In this document: positions 35,660 to 44,127 of the stretch, piece after piece
Numbering within the stretch: the first letter of the stretch is position 1
Layout: the number at the start of each line of letters is the position of its first letter
Source of the DNA: Spirochaetales bacterium
GTDB lineage: Bacteria > Spirochaetota > Spirochaetia > ARS1246
NCBI GenBank assembly: GCA_002688185.1
Contig: NZCE01000034.1
Location: 1 to 64,000 of the forward strand
Direction of reading: 5' to 3'
DNA length: 64,000 bases
Notes under the pieces: model-generated
Seen by the model: only the letters and a program-made list of their open reading frames with translations
The model's database searches: none
Told to the model about the DNA's origin: nothing
Position numbers and translations under genes: made by a program

Positions 35660-36313
35660 TTATTCCTCCGTCTCTTCCTGATCCTCACCTTCTGCGACTT
35701 CACCTTCCTCACCCTCAAGTAATTCGCCCTCAAGAAGCTCTTCTTCAACCTCTTCAACTATCTCTTCCTTGGCGGTAGTAATTATTGCGATTACCTGATC
35801 ATCAGAAGCAAGAAATTTGACATTATCTGGGGGTTCAATATCGAACACATGGAGCGCCGACCCGACATCAAGCTCCTTGATGTCGACAACGACGGTCTCC
35901 GGAATGTCCTGTGGCAGGCACTCGACTTCAATATCATGCATAAGTTGTTCAAGAATACCGCCCTCCCGCATTCCTGTAGCCGTCCCCTGAAGGCGCACCG
36001 GGATATTTGCCCTGAGTATTTTGCCTTGCTCTATCTCGTAAAAATCGATATGCATGATTTTGCCGCTCAAGATGTCTTCTTCATAGTCCTTTACCAGGAC
36101 ATCGAAACCTTTATCGTCAACCTGCAAATTGATTATGGTATTCTCTGAAATTCTCTTAAACTTTCTTTGAAACTCCAACGCGTCTACGGCTACTGGGGAA
36201 GAGCCGCTATGTCCGTACATAACGGCGGGTATTTTTCCGGCACGCCGGAGACGGCCGGACGCATTTTTTTTGAGCTCCGTGCGTATGGTGGCGTTCAAAG
36301 TCTTTTGTTCCAT
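35660..36313 (-). CDS. rplY: 50S ribosomal protein L25, Ctc type
   Basis: A 217-residue long-form L25 that binds 5S rRNA: N-terminal L25 domain (about 1-95, with GKIPAVMYGH) plus the beta-barrel TL5/Ctc domain. The last 35 residues are almost all Glu with a few Leu and Gly, an acidic tail longer than usual. ATG 36313 is chosen since GAGAGGA lies upstream and homologues start here. The longer frame would run back through the tRNA-Gln gene. Confidence 0.95.
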   Translation of the reverse strand: MEQKTLNATIRTELKKNASGRLRRAGKIPAVMYGHSGSSPVAVDALEFQRKFKRISENTIINLQVDDKGFDVLVKDYEEDILSGKIMHIDFYEIEQGKILRANIPVRLQGTATGMREGGILEQLMHDIEVECLPQDIPETVVVDIKELDVGSALHVFDIEPPDNVKFLASDDQVIAIITTAKEEIVEEVEEELLEGELLEGEEGEVAEGEDQEETEE

Positions 36314-36341
36314 CAAAAATCCTCTCAAAGAATAGTATTTT

Positions 36342-36413
36342 CTGGGACGGCAGGATTCGAACCTGCGTATGCCGGTACCAAAAACCGGTGGCTTACCACT
36401 TGCCGACGTCCCA
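36342..36413 (-). tRNA. tRNA-Gln (anticodon TTG)
   Basis: Minus-strand cloverleaf with acceptor TGGGACG/CGTCCCA (T1-A72, a glutamine identity feature), anticodon stem CCGGT/ACCGG and loop TTTTGGT giving TTG, T arm GGTTCGAATCC, discriminator G. It sits between spoVG and rplY, 28 nt ahead of rplY. Confidence 0.93.
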
Positions 36414-36427
36414 ATATAGCCACCAAG

Positions 36428-36456
36428 GTTATCCAGCTCAATACAGTTGAGGTCAA
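36428..36456 (-). promoter_or_regulatory. Candidate promoter for tRNA-Gln and rplY
   Basis: On the minus strand TTGACC (36451-36456), a 17-nt spacer and GATAAC (36428-36433) lie 14 nt before the first tRNA base. This would give a transcript starting a few bases ahead of the tRNA. Confidence 0.5.
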
Positions 36457-36593
36457 CCGCCGGCACGGATTCCACACTAGTGCCAAATGAGTATGTCAAG
36501 AAATAGCAGAAACGTCCGATTTAGGCAAGAAAAAACGAGCTATTTATGGATGAAATCGCGCCTCGCAAATAAATGAGAGGGTACGCTTTTGCG

Positions 36594-36914
36594 TCACGAG
36601 GCAGTGTCGTCTTCACCTGCCTGGTTGTCGGCGCCGGGCATCATCTCACCGCCGGCCTCGTCTTCAACTTTTTCATATTCTTCTAAAATTATAGCCTGTA
36701 AATGTCCGCGGAAATCAGAGTTTATGGGATGCGCAACGTCTTTGTACTCTCCTGTTTTTGTCTTACGACTGGGCATGGCAATAAAAGCACCGTTTTTGCC
36801 TTCAATGACTTTTACATTGTGTACCACAAAACAGTCGTCAAAGGTCACCGTCACATATGCCTTGAGTTTTCCATCGGCGGCAACTTTGCGGATGCGAATA
36901 TCAGTAATGTCCAT
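36594..36914 (-). CDS. spoVG: SpoVG family regulatory protein
   Basis: A 106-residue small nucleic-acid-binding protein. ITDIRIRKV at the N-terminus, [17 protein letters not shown] and [12 protein letters not shown] are the diagnostic SpoVG blocks. In spirochaetes such as Borrelia it binds DNA and RNA and affects gene expression; in spore formers it affects division and sporulation. The last 15 residues are acidic. The ribosome site GGAGG is strong. It follows ispE by 36 nt and precedes tRNA-Gln. Confidence 0.96.
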   Translation of the reverse strand: MDITDIRIRKVAADGKLKAYVTVTFDDCFVVHNVKVIEGKNGAFIAMPSRKTKTGEYKDVAHPINSDFRGHLQAIILEEYEKVEDEAGGEMMPGADNQAGEDDTAS

Positions 36915-36950
36915 TGGACCCTCCTTCGCCCCCTCAGGATACAGTCATTT

Positions 36951-37823
36951 TTAGTTTAATACGGCATATGGAGTTCTTGCAAGCGTTTCTTTTATCCACC
37001 ATCTACAACCGCCGAGTTTATTGAGCGCCGAATCTGAAAAATCCCGAGTTGCCGAGATGCCATAAACTACTGAGCCGCTGCCGGAGATGGATACGAAACT
37101 TGCACCGGATTCCACTATCGCGCGCTCAATTCTTCTATATTCCGGGAATCTGTCATGTAAGACGTTGCTGAAGGAGTTATGTGACTCCCACTCGCCCGGC
37201 GGTTTCTGCAAGAATGTGCTTTTTAGTCGTACGGCATCCAATGGGGCGCATCGCTCAGGACATAATGAAATCCACTTAGCGTACCATCGAAAAGCCGCGG
37301 CCGTACTGATTGAGAACCGGGGTTGGACAAGTACCACTTTCCACGTAGTAGGTGGCTGCACGGTTTCGACCTTTTCTCCTCGGCCAGTGACAATAGCCGC
37401 GGGTCCTCCGAGAAAAAACGGGACGTCACTGCCGAGGTCAGCCGCCATAGTTCTCAATTCCCTCATAGGCACCCCACCGTGAACGATTTTATTCAATGCG
37501 AGCAGGACCGCGGCCGCATTGCTTGAGCCGCCGCCGAGGCCGGCTCCAATGGGGATCCGCTTTTTTATGGCAATCGATACTTTTGCTGATGTGTCGATAA
37601 ATCCAAGCAGCTTTTCCGCCGCTAGTTTCATAATGTCGTGCTCAACGGCAACGGAGGGATTGCCGACGACGGTGATTTCCCTGCTCCCAGGTACCGCATG
37701 AATCGAGATTTCATCATACAGACCAACCATGAGAAACAGCGACACAAGATCATGGAAACCATCGTTGCGCACGCCGTCAATATGAAGATAAATATTTATC
37801 TTAGCAGGAGATAAAACTTTCAT
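36951..37823 (-). CDS. ispE: 4-diphosphocytidyl-2-C-methyl-D-erythritol kinase
   Basis: A 290-residue GHMP kinase of the methylerythritol phosphate route to isoprenoids. The start SPAKINIYL carries the active-site Lys, PIGAGLGGGSSNAA is the ATP-binding loop, and the C-terminal ISGSGSVVYG block is typical. ATG 37823 is chosen on homology; an ATG 39 nt upstream is possible. Presence of this MEP-pathway gene argues that the HMGS-like protein at 9 kb is not for mevalonate. Confidence 0.95.
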   Translation of the reverse strand: MKVLSPAKINIYLHIDGVRNDGFHDLVSLFLMVGLYDEISIHAVPGSREITVVGNPSVAVEHDIMKLAAEKLLGFIDTSAKVSIAIKKRIPIGAGLGGGSSNAAAVLLALNKIVHGGVPMRELRTMAADLGSDVPFFLGGPAAIVTGRGEKVETVQPPTTWKVVLVQPRFSISTAAAFRWYAKWISLCPERCAPLDAVRLKSTFLQKPPGEWESHNSFSNVLHDRFPEYRRIERAIVESGASFVSISGSGSVVYGISATRDFSDSALNKLGGCRWWIKETLARTPYAVLN

Positions 37824-37874
37824 GTTATACCCAAAATGTATTGACGAAATATAGGATATCATGCAGAAAAGTTG

Positions 37875-37904
37875 TTGACATGATCAATATCTTCACCGTA
37901 GATT
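37875..37904 (+). promoter_or_regulatory. Candidate sigma-70 promoter of the hyperacidic ORF
   Basis: A perfect TTGACA (37875-37880) and TAGATT (37899-37904) with 18-nt spacing, about 53 nt before the start codon and divergent from ispE. Confidence 0.5.
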
Positions 37905-37957
37905 GACTCGGTAATGCGCTCGATTACGCTTGGATCATCTTATTGGAGGTCCCGAAC

Positions 37958-38290
37958 ATGGAGCTATTTCAATTTTATGACTCCTGGTACAGGGAGCGAA
38001 TTAAGATAACTCAATTCTTTAACGACACTGACGACTACGATGAAAACTTTGACGACTATGATGACGATTACAATGATGACTATGAAGAGTTTGATGAGGA
38101 AGAAGACATAGAAGACGAGTTTCACGATGACTTGACCGACGAGTTCGATGATTACGAAGAAGACGATGATTTTGAAGAGGAGGAGGAAGAAGTACAAGAA
38201 GAATCCACTGAACCCGACGAGGAACATTCGGAAGAAAGTGAGGAGTTTGATTACGACGATGGATTAGACTACGATGACTTTGACGAATGA
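37958..38290 (+). CDS. Hyperacidic low-complexity protein, function unknown
   Basis: A 110-residue protein. The first 21 residues are ordinary (MELFQFYDSWYRERIKITQF and one more Phe), with three basic residues. The rest is almost only Asp, Glu, Tyr and Phe. By my count about 60 of 110 residues are acidic and there is no basic residue after position 17 except histidine. It should be disordered and highly negative, so it might act as a nucleic-acid mimic, ion or protein buffer, or chaperone for basic proteins; none is shown. GGAGG lies 8 nt before ATG 37958, and a promoter-like site lies upstream. The 3' end overlaps rsfS by 22 nt on the other strand. Confidence 0.72.
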   Translation: MELFQFYDSWYRERIKITQFFNDTDDYDENFDDYDDDYNDDYEEFDEEEDIEDEFHDDLTDEFDDYEEDDDFEEEEEEVQEESTEPDEEHSEESEEFDYDDGLDYDDFDE

Positions 38291-38634
38291 TATAACTCTG
38301 TTCCGGAATACCACAGCCGCTCCAGTTCGTAAAACCCACGCGTTTCATTGCTCATAAGGTGAATTACAAAACCTCCGCAGTCCAACAATATCCAACCATC
38401 ATCATTAGCGCGTTTGTGCGGGTGCATTGGCTTTATTGAATGGTCAGATAAATATTGGTGTACATACCGTAATAATCCCCGCATGTGAGCCTTGCTACCG
38501 ATGGTCGCTATGATAAAGTAATCAGTCCAACTGCTCTGTTCCCTGATATCGAGCACCACGATGTCCCGACCGTTATGCTCCTCAAGAAGTGTAGCGATTT
38601 CCATAACCGTTTTCTTATTTGCAGTATCTTCCAT
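38269..38634 (-). CDS. rsfS: Ribosomal silencing factor RsfS
   Basis: A 121-residue protein of the Iojap/DUF143 family that binds L14 on the large subunit and prevents subunit joining under starvation. The blocks DIVVLDIREQSSWTDYFIIAT, GWILLDCGGFVIHLM and LERLW are diagnostic. ATG 38634 is preferred to the TTG before it. It overlaps the LytR-like gene by 20 nt and is the last gene of the rplU-to-rsfS run. Confidence 0.94.
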   Translation of the reverse strand: MEDTANKKTVMEIATLLEEHNGRDIVVLDIREQSSWTDYFIIATIGSKAHMRGLLRYVHQYLSDHSIKPMHPHKRANDDGWILLDCGGFVIHLMSNETRGFYELERLWYSGTELYHSSKSS

Positions 38635-39820
38635 CAAAATCCAATCCTAAGATAATTGTAACATCTATCGCCTCTGGGGAAATTTCGGCTCCCATCTCAG
38701 ACGATACAGTTTGTTCCTGCTCCACATTTGAGCATTTAATTAATGCCGCCAGTCTCTGAGCCGCCGAGAGATCAGACCTGGCGATAACTACAGTCGTTTC
38801 AAGGTCGGCTCGCCCCGCATTTCCTATCCTTGCCACCTCGTATCCAAAATTTGCAAATAATTGTGCCGTCCTGGATGCAAGGCCCGTTTTTTCGGTTCCG
38901 TTCAGTATCTCAATGACAACCGTAAGTTCGTCCTCACTGAAAACCTCAGTATTGGCAAGAGATTCAAGTGTCTGACGCACGCTTTCTCTCACGAGATTGC
39001 CCTCAAAGTGTGGAAAAAGCAACACTTGATCGTCAACAGTGACCTTATCTCCATGAACCGGTTTTGACACGATGTAGTCAGCGTTTAGGCTACCCATTTC
39101 CTTGATCAAGGAATCGAACGCCCGGCGACCAATGTTAGTATTCAACGCACCATAAAAAATCGTAAAAACGTCCGCATGCCGAATAAACTCCGATTTTTCA
39201 CTCAACCGTTTTAGAAGCGCCTGCAAAAACTTCTGATGCCGCCCGCGGTATTCAAGATCCGATTCATTTGCGTCCACAAAAGATACAAAACTCACCGTCT
39301 TTTTCCCGTCCAGCACTACGCTGCCCGAAGGAACTAAAATGATTTGATCTTCTTCTTTGATTTCCACAGGATTTGCGATGAAAACCTCTAAACCCTCAAG
39401 GAGATCCACCACGTCCTCCACGCCCGACACATTTAAATCTATAAAATAGGGTATCTCAATACCAAAAAGGACTGACACCTTTTCTCTGAATGATGATGGA
39501 TTTCCAGCCCTATAGAGAACGTCTATGCGATCCATGCGCTCAAGTGAATCTATGACGTCTCCCCAAGAACCAGGGACGTCAAAAAGAGCTCCTTTGCCCG
39601 TCATGGGCTGGTACAGAAATAACTCAGAAAAAACCAGGCCATCTTGGTTATGTACCATAAAGAGAATAGTTATCGACCTTTCATCCTTGATATCATAAGT
39701 GATTTTATCCGAACGGAGCTGCGTGTATAGGATGATGGATGAAGCAACGAGTATAAGCACAATCAGGCCAAGTACAATTATCCCTTTGTCAAAGCCCTGT
39801 TTGCGATTACTTCCTGCCAT
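38615..39820 (-). CDS. LytR/CpsA-like protein with LytR C-terminal domain
   Basis: A 401-residue membrane protein. A short cytoplasmic tail, then a membrane segment at about 13-33. A weakly conserved LCP-type region follows (FSELFLYQPMTGKGALFDVPG, VDLLEGLEVFI), with a C-terminal LytR_C domain at about 305-400 (VVIEILNGTEKTGLASRTAQLF). LCP proteins transfer glycopolymers onto peptidoglycan in other bacteria; here the key arginines of the LCP active site are not obvious, so activity is uncertain. It lies between nadD and rsfS, a usual spirochaete order. Confidence 0.75.
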   Translation of the reverse strand: MAGSNRKQGFDKGIIVLGLIVLILVASSIILYTQLRSDKITYDIKDERSITILFMVHNQDGLVFSELFLYQPMTGKGALFDVPGSWGDVIDSLERMDRIDVLYRAGNPSSFREKVSVLFGIEIPYFIDLNVSGVEDVVDLLEGLEVFIANPVEIKEEDQIILVPSGSVVLDGKKTVSFVSFVDANESDLEYRGRHQKFLQALLKRLSEKSEFIRHADVFTIFYGALNTNIGRRAFDSLIKEMGSLNADYIVSKPVHGDKVTVDDQVLLFPHFEGNLVRESVRQTLESLANTEVFSEDELTVVIEILNGTEKTGLASRTAQLFANFGYEVARIGNAGRADLETTVVIARSDLSAAQRLAALIKCSNVEQEQTVSSEMGAEISPEAIDVTIILGLDFDGRYCK

Positions 39821-39905
39821 GTGGGTGTGCCGACCGATTGATCACGACGCTTAGGATACCAATGTTGATGCCTCCAGTCAATCTTGATCCCAACGACTCA
39901 GGGGG

Positions 39906-40538
39906 CTACGCCAAATGACTATATAAATCATTATCAAAAATATACTTACATACCGATTTTGGCACTAGATCGCTAATATTACATCCGTTGGCAACTCTCT
40001 CCCGAATCTCATGGGAAGCAGCATCAAAAATGGGATTGTCAAGGTACTCATGTGGATAGCTAAACTCTCTTTCAACGGGAGAAATCCTGTGTGCGACGAT
40101 TAAATGCACAATACCTAAAAGCTCATTCATCCGTTTCCAGGTGTGAAATCCTGCCAAGAGATCATCGCCAATTACCAAGGCGAGCTTTCCCCGGGGCCGA
40201 TATCGATCATACACGTCATAAATCGTCTCAATAGTAAAGGAAATGCCTTCGCGTCTTATTTCACAGTCGTCCACGGCAAGGTATTCAATATCGGCTGCGG
40301 CTTTGTATAACATATTCAATCTATGCTCCGGCTTGGTGGTGAGATCCGCCTTTTTATGAGAGGGCTTAAATGCGGGTATGAGCAACACCGTGTCAAAGCG
40401 GAGCTGAATCTTTAGGCATCGAGCTATTTTCAAATGGCCAAAATGTATCGGATTAAACGTCCCGCCAAACACTGCGATTCTGCCGCCGTCTTTCTCTCCG
40501 CGGCTCCTGTCATGTTCATTATCAAGCGTCATTTGCAC
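39906..40538 (-). CDS. nadD: Nicotinate-nucleotide adenylyltransferase
   Basis: A 210-residue enzyme that adenylates nicotinate mononucleotide in NAD synthesis. FGGTFNPIHFGHL carries the HxGH-type nucleotidyl-transfer site, LIPAFKPSHK and the late ISDLVPKSVCKYI (ISSTxxR-like region) are present. The start may be GTG 40538 or ATG 40532; GAGG favours the former. It is flanked by obgE and the LytR-like gene. Confidence 0.94.
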   Translation of the reverse strand: MQMTLDNEHDRSRGEKDGGRIAVFGGTFNPIHFGHLKIARCLKIQLRFDTVLLIPAFKPSHKKADLTTKPEHRLNMLYKAAADIEYLAVDDCEIRREGISFTIETIYDVYDRYRPRGKLALVIGDDLLAGFHTWKRMNELLGIVHLIVAHRISPVEREFSYPHEYLDNPIFDAASHEIRERVANGCNISDLVPKSVCKYIFDNDLYSHLA

Positions 40539-40578
40539 GCAAATCGCCTCGGACTTGGGGCAATGTGGCGAACCGTCG

Positions 40579-41592
40579 CTATGGAGAATGGCCCCATCCT
40601 GTTTGTTCCTTTTGGTTCCCCGTCGAAAGTGTGAGGAGTTGGGCTCTCAGACGATCAATCCCTTCCATAGTGTAAGAAGAGATGCCAAGCACATTTTCGC
40701 AGGCTAGCGCTTCTTTCAATAAGTCTAATTTTCCCTTCGACTTTTCAACGTCTAATTTGGTGCCAATAATAATTCGTTTCTTTTTTGTAAGGTTCTTCCG
40801 GAAAAGATTGAGCTCATTTGCCAGCATTGGAAATGTATCTAGGTAGGCGTCGTCAGAGAGATCAACTAGGAAAGCCAGGGCCGACGTCCGCGAAATGTGC
40901 TTGAGAAATCTATGTCCCAAGCCGACTCCACGCGACGCTCCCTCCAGCAGGCCGGGGATATCGGCCAACACGATCTCAGTAAATTTCTCTGTCATCACGC
41001 CAAGATGAGGAGTCTTCGTGGTAAAAGGATAACCGGCCACCTCAGGCCTCGCATTGGTGAGTGTTGAGAGGAGCGTGGATTTACCGGCATTTGGCTTGCC
41101 TACAAAACCGATATCCGCAATCAGGTTTAGCTCCAATAGCACCTTCATCGTTTCACCCGGGCGGCCAGGTTGTGCGTAGCGCGGAGCTTGGCGGGTAGAT
41201 GTGGCAAAATGTGAATTTCCCTTTCCTCCTTTTCCTCCTTTCAAAAACACCGACGATTTCTCCTCCTGCATATCGTTCAATAGCAGTCCGTCCTCTGGAT
41301 CTTTTATGACGGTTCCCGGGGGAACTTCAATAATGACCGGTTTTCCATCACGGCCATGTTTTTTTCTTCCTTGGCCCGGCTGTCCGTTCTCAGCCCTGAA
41401 TGAATGGGTATACGATATGCGTGAGAGAGTTTTTAGATTGTCTCGAATAACAAAAATCACGTCGCCGCCGCGGCCGCCGTCTCCACCATCGGGGCCCCCG
41501 CGAGGCACATATTTCTCGCGTCTAAAGGAGACCGAACCCGGCCCGCCGTTTCCCGATGCGATATCTATAACGGTCTCATCTACAAATGCCAA
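40579..41592 (-). CDS. obgE: GTPase Obg
   Basis: A 337-residue GTPase of the large ribosomal subunit assembly route. The glycine-rich Obg fold (VSFRREKYVPRGGPDGGDGGRG and following repeats) occupies residues 1-158; the G domain has GKPNAGKST, DIPGLLEGAS and GTKLD. The variable C-terminal OCT domain is missing, as in many spirochaete and other short Obg proteins. It follows rpmA on the same strand. Confidence 0.96.
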   Translation of the reverse strand: MAFVDETVIDIASGNGGPGSVSFRREKYVPRGGPDGGDGGRGGDVIFVIRDNLKTLSRISYTHSFRAENGQPGQGRKKHGRDGKPVIIEVPPGTVIKDPEDGLLLNDMQEEKSSVFLKGGKGGKGNSHFATSTRQAPRYAQPGRPGETMKVLLELNLIADIGFVGKPNAGKSTLLSTLTNARPEVAGYPFTTKTPHLGVMTEKFTEIVLADIPGLLEGASRGVGLGHRFLKHISRTSALAFLVDLSDDAYLDTFPMLANELNLFRKNLTKKKRIIIGTKLDVEKSKGKLDLLKEALACENVLGISSYTMEGIDRLRAQLLTLSTGNQKEQTGWGHSP

Positions 41593-41614
41593 AAGGTAGG
41601 TTTATAAAGTAAAG

Positions 41615-41878
41615 TTATAGCGCGCTTTCCACGGGTTCTACGTGCACAAAACGCCTTCCCCTTCTGCGGTTAAATACAACCGCCCCTTCCGCGGTTGCAA
41701 ACAACGTGTCGTCCTTGCCCTTGCCGACGTTATCTCCGGGGTGAAACTTTGTGCCCCGCTGCCGAATGAGGATCTCGCCTGCCTTTACCACTTGACCGCC
41801 GAATCGTTTTATGCCCAGCCGCTGGCTATGCGAGTCGCGTCCGTTTTTTGAGCTGCCGCCGCCTTTTTTATGAGCCAT
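41615..41878 (-). CDS. rpmA: 50S ribosomal protein L27
   Basis: An 87-residue L27. It begins [16 protein letters not shown], with the flexible N-terminus that reaches the peptidyl transferase centre. The in-frame ATG six codons upstream overlaps the prp stop and contains the GAGGAG ribosome site for ATG 41878, so it is not used. There is therefore no N-terminal extension, although the prp gene is adjacent. Confidence 0.96.
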   Translation of the reverse strand: MAHKKGGGSSKNGRDSHSQRLGIKRFGGQVVKAGEILIRQRGTKFHPGDNVGKGKDDTLFATAEGAVVFNRRRGRRFVHVEPVESAL

Positions 41879-41892
41879 TGTGAACTCCTCTA

Positions 41893-42222
41893 TCATTGCC
41901 TAATTGTTACAACGCATTCATCGGGGAACTCGGCCTGGACGTCCTCTAGACCGACCAGCAGAAAATCTCCAACGGCTTTTGCATACTGTTCACATCCATG
42001 CCGGACGTCCAGAATCGCAAAAACCAAAGACCCTCTTTTCTCCACGCCGGCGCGGATAGTAACTCCTTCGGTGCCTTCAAACAATCGCACGGCGGTTCTC
42101 AATAGAATCGTAACGGCCGCGCAGGCGATGTTATTACCTTTCGCAAGCGACGCCGCGTGGCCCGTTGCCGTTACTTTGCGAATTATGCCGGCCAAATCGG
42201 ATAACACCGTGACACGTACCAC
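41893..42222 (-). CDS. prp: Ribosomal-processing cysteine protease Prp-like protein
   Basis: A 109-residue protein of the YsxB/DUF464 family. TGHA carries the catalytic His near residue 21 and IACAAVT the catalytic Cys near 34, and the remaining hydrophobic blocks match. In Firmicutes and Fusobacteria Prp removes an N-terminal extension from L27. Its position between rplU and rpmA is the standard one. The target here is unclear since L27 has no extension. Confidence 0.9.
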   Translation of the reverse strand: MVRVTVLSDLAGIIRKVTATGHAASLAKGNNIACAAVTILLRTAVRLFEGTEGVTIRAGVEKRGSLVFAILDVRHGCEQYAKAVGDFLLVGLEDVQAEFPDECVVTIRQ

Positions 42223-42228
42223 CCGATT

Positions 42229-42543
42229 CTAAGCGCCTATAATATCCTCAACCTTAACCAAAGTGTAGTGCTGCCTGTGACCGCGCTTTCTCCGGTAATT
42301 TTTTCTACGTTTATATTTGAATACCACGACTTTCTTGTCCCGGCCATGGTCTTCTACAACCGCTTTTACCGATGCGCCGTCAACGTAAGGAGTACCGACT
42401 TTTACCGAATCATCTCCGCGAACGAGAAGAACCGTGTCAAAATCGATAGTCTCGCCCTTTACCTGAGTGATTCTATCGATCTTCAGCACGCCGCCTTTCT
42501 CCGCTTTGTATTGCTTTCCCTTTATTTCAACAAGTGCGTACAT
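42229..42543 (-). CDS. rplU: 50S ribosomal protein L21
   Basis: A 104-residue L21 of normal length that binds 23S rRNA. It begins MYALVEIKGKQYKAE and ends with the basic YKRRKNYRRKRGHRQHYTLVKV block. ATG 42543 is chosen on homology; the upstream frame extension is not conserved. It heads the rplU-prp-rpmA-obgE-nadD-lytR-rsfS run. Upstream, TTGACC with TACTTT 17 nt later (minus strand, 42632-42660) is a weak promoter candidate. Confidence 0.96.
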   Translation of the reverse strand: MYALVEIKGKQYKAEKGGVLKIDRITQVKGETIDFDTVLLVRGDDSVKVGTPYVDGASVKAVVEDHGRDKKVVVFKYKRRKNYRRKRGHRQHYTLVKVEDIIGA

Positions 42544-42702
42544 AATGCAATCCTTAGGGCCACGTAACCGCATCCGCCACCGCATGCGATAGGAATGATG
42601 CGCCATAAAATGCCCTGAAAACTAGATGGTGAAAGTAAACGAAAAAGACCGAGGGGTCAAGTAGCCCGACTGCGCTACGGTCGCATGTTGGTTCTATGGT
42701 CG

Positions 42703-44127
42703 CTAGGATAGATACTCCGCTATTGAGGCAGCTGCGCGCCGACCATGGTTTATCGCACGAACGACCAGGGAGGCGCCGGTGTTCGCGTCCCCTGCTGCAA
42801 ATACATTCTCTAAAGAGGTCTTGTACGATCCGTCGGTCGCGATATTGCCTCGCTCATCAAGGGCCAGACATAGGTCATCTATGAGCTTTGAGTGCTCGAC
42901 GTGCACAAAACCCATTGCCAGAAGGACGAGATCTGCATCAATTGCGACATCGGTGCCGGCGACGGCTTCCATATATGGTCGTGATGCCGGGTCTTTTCTT
43001 TTCCAAATCACCTCGGTGCACGCCGCTCTTTTTACCCGCTCATCGGCGCCATCAAATCGAGAGGTGTTGATGCACCATTGCCGGTGGCATCCTTCCTCAT
43101 GTGATGTAGAGGTTCTCAGTATGTTCGGCCACTCGGGCCATTGTGGATTATGCGGCTCATTCCATTCCGGTGGTTTCGGCATGATCTCTATCTGTTGCAC
43201 TTTTTTTGCGCCCTGCCTAATCGCCGTTCCAACGCAGTCCGACCCAGTATCCCCGCCGCCGATTACGAGAACGGTTTTCCCGGATGCCGATATAATATCT
43301 TTCTCGGCCAAATCACCGGACACATATTTGTTCGAAAGCGTAAGGTAATCCAATGCATAGTGGATCCCTTCGAGCTCTCTCCCCGGCACCGACAGATCAC
43401 GGGGCGATCCTGCTCCCATGGTCAGCAGAATCACATCGTACTTTCTCTGGAGGTAACGGGCCGACAGATCTTCACCAATAATCACGTTGGTTTCAAAATC
43501 AACACCTTCCCGCTCAATCTGCTCCAACCGGCGGTCGAGTATGCGTTTCTCCAGTTTGAAATCCGGAATGCCGTAGCGCAGGATGCCTCCCATTTTGTCC
43601 GATTTCTCAAAAAGCGACACCTGATGACCCATCCTCCGCAGCTGCTGCGCCGCCGCGAGGCCGGCCGGCCCCGACCCGACAACGGCGATCCGACGACCGG
43701 ATTCTTTCTTTGGTGGACGCGGGACGACCCAATCCTCTTCAAATGCTTTTTCAACTATGGAAAGCTCGAGCTTTTTGATCGATACAGGCTCAACGTTGAT
43801 CGCCAGGGTGCACGACGTTTCACAGGGGGCCGGACACTCGCGGCCGGTGATCTCAGGGAGATTATTAGTCAGCTCGAGACGTTCCCACGCCTCTCGCCAC
43901 TGGCCCCTGTAGACAGCGTCATTCCATTCAGGAATTAGATTATTCACCGGACAACCCATTGAATGGCAAAACGGGATTCCGCAATCCATACAACGCGCGC
44001 CTTCTCTCTCTAATTCCGGTTGGTTGGGCTTGAGGGGTATCTCCCAATAGTCTAATTTGCGCACATCAATAGGGCGATCTGTTACCCTGAGCCGAGAAAA
44101 CTCAATAAAGCCTGTAGGTTTTCCCAT
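42703..44127 (-). CDS. gltD: Glutamate synthase small (beta) subunit
   Basis: A 474-residue protein passing electrons from NADPH to the large subunit. N-terminal iron-sulphur region with Cys in CMDCGIPFCHSMGCPV and CPAPCETSC, FAD motif GSGPAGLAAA, NADPH motif GGGDTGSDC, and the late GDANTGASLVV block. ATG 44127 overlaps the gltB stop (TAATG), so the two subunits are translationally coupled and made in equal amounts. Confidence 0.96.
   Translation of the reverse strand: MGKPTGFIEFSRLRVTDRPIDVRKLDYWEIPLKPNQPELEREGARCMDCGIPFCHSMGCPVNNLIPEWNDAVYRGQWREAWERLELTNNLPEITGRECPAPCETSCTLAINVEPVSIKKLELSIVEKAFEEDWVVPRPPKKESGRRIAVVGSGPAGLAAAQQLRRMGHQVSLFEKSDKMGGILRYGIPDFKLEKRILDRRLEQIEREGVDFETNVIIGEDLSARYLQRKYDVILLTMGAGSPRDLSVPGRELEGIHYALDYLTLSNKYVSGDLAEKDIISASGKTVLVIGGGDTGSDCVGTAIRQGAKKVQQIEIMPKPPEWNEPHNPQWPEWPNILRTSTSHEEGCHRQWCINTSRFDGADERVKRAACTEVIWKRKDPASRPYMEAVAGTDVAIDADLVLLAMGFVHVEHSKLIDDLCLALDERGNIATDGSYKTSLENVFAAGDANTGASLVVRAINHGRRAAASIAEYLS

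Noticed and set aside
36314..36499. N-terminal extension of the L25 reading frame by 62 codons
   Set aside because: It runs through the tRNA-Gln gene and has no homology to L25; ATG 36313 has a good ribosome site.
37958..38290. DNA tandem repeat or CRISPR-like array in the acidic stretch
   Set aside because: The GAY/GAR codons are similar but no unit repeats with constant length; it is amino-acid low complexity.
37964..38348. Minus-strand ORFs opposite the hyperacidic gene
   Set aside because: They are reverse-complement shadows of Asp/Glu codons, giving Val/Ile/Phe- or Arg/His-rich nonsense with no ribosome site.
41879..41896. L27 N-terminal extension MIEEFT as a Prp cleavage substrate
   Set aside because: Those bases are the GAGGAG ribosome site for ATG 41878, and no LQFFA-like cleavage motif is present.
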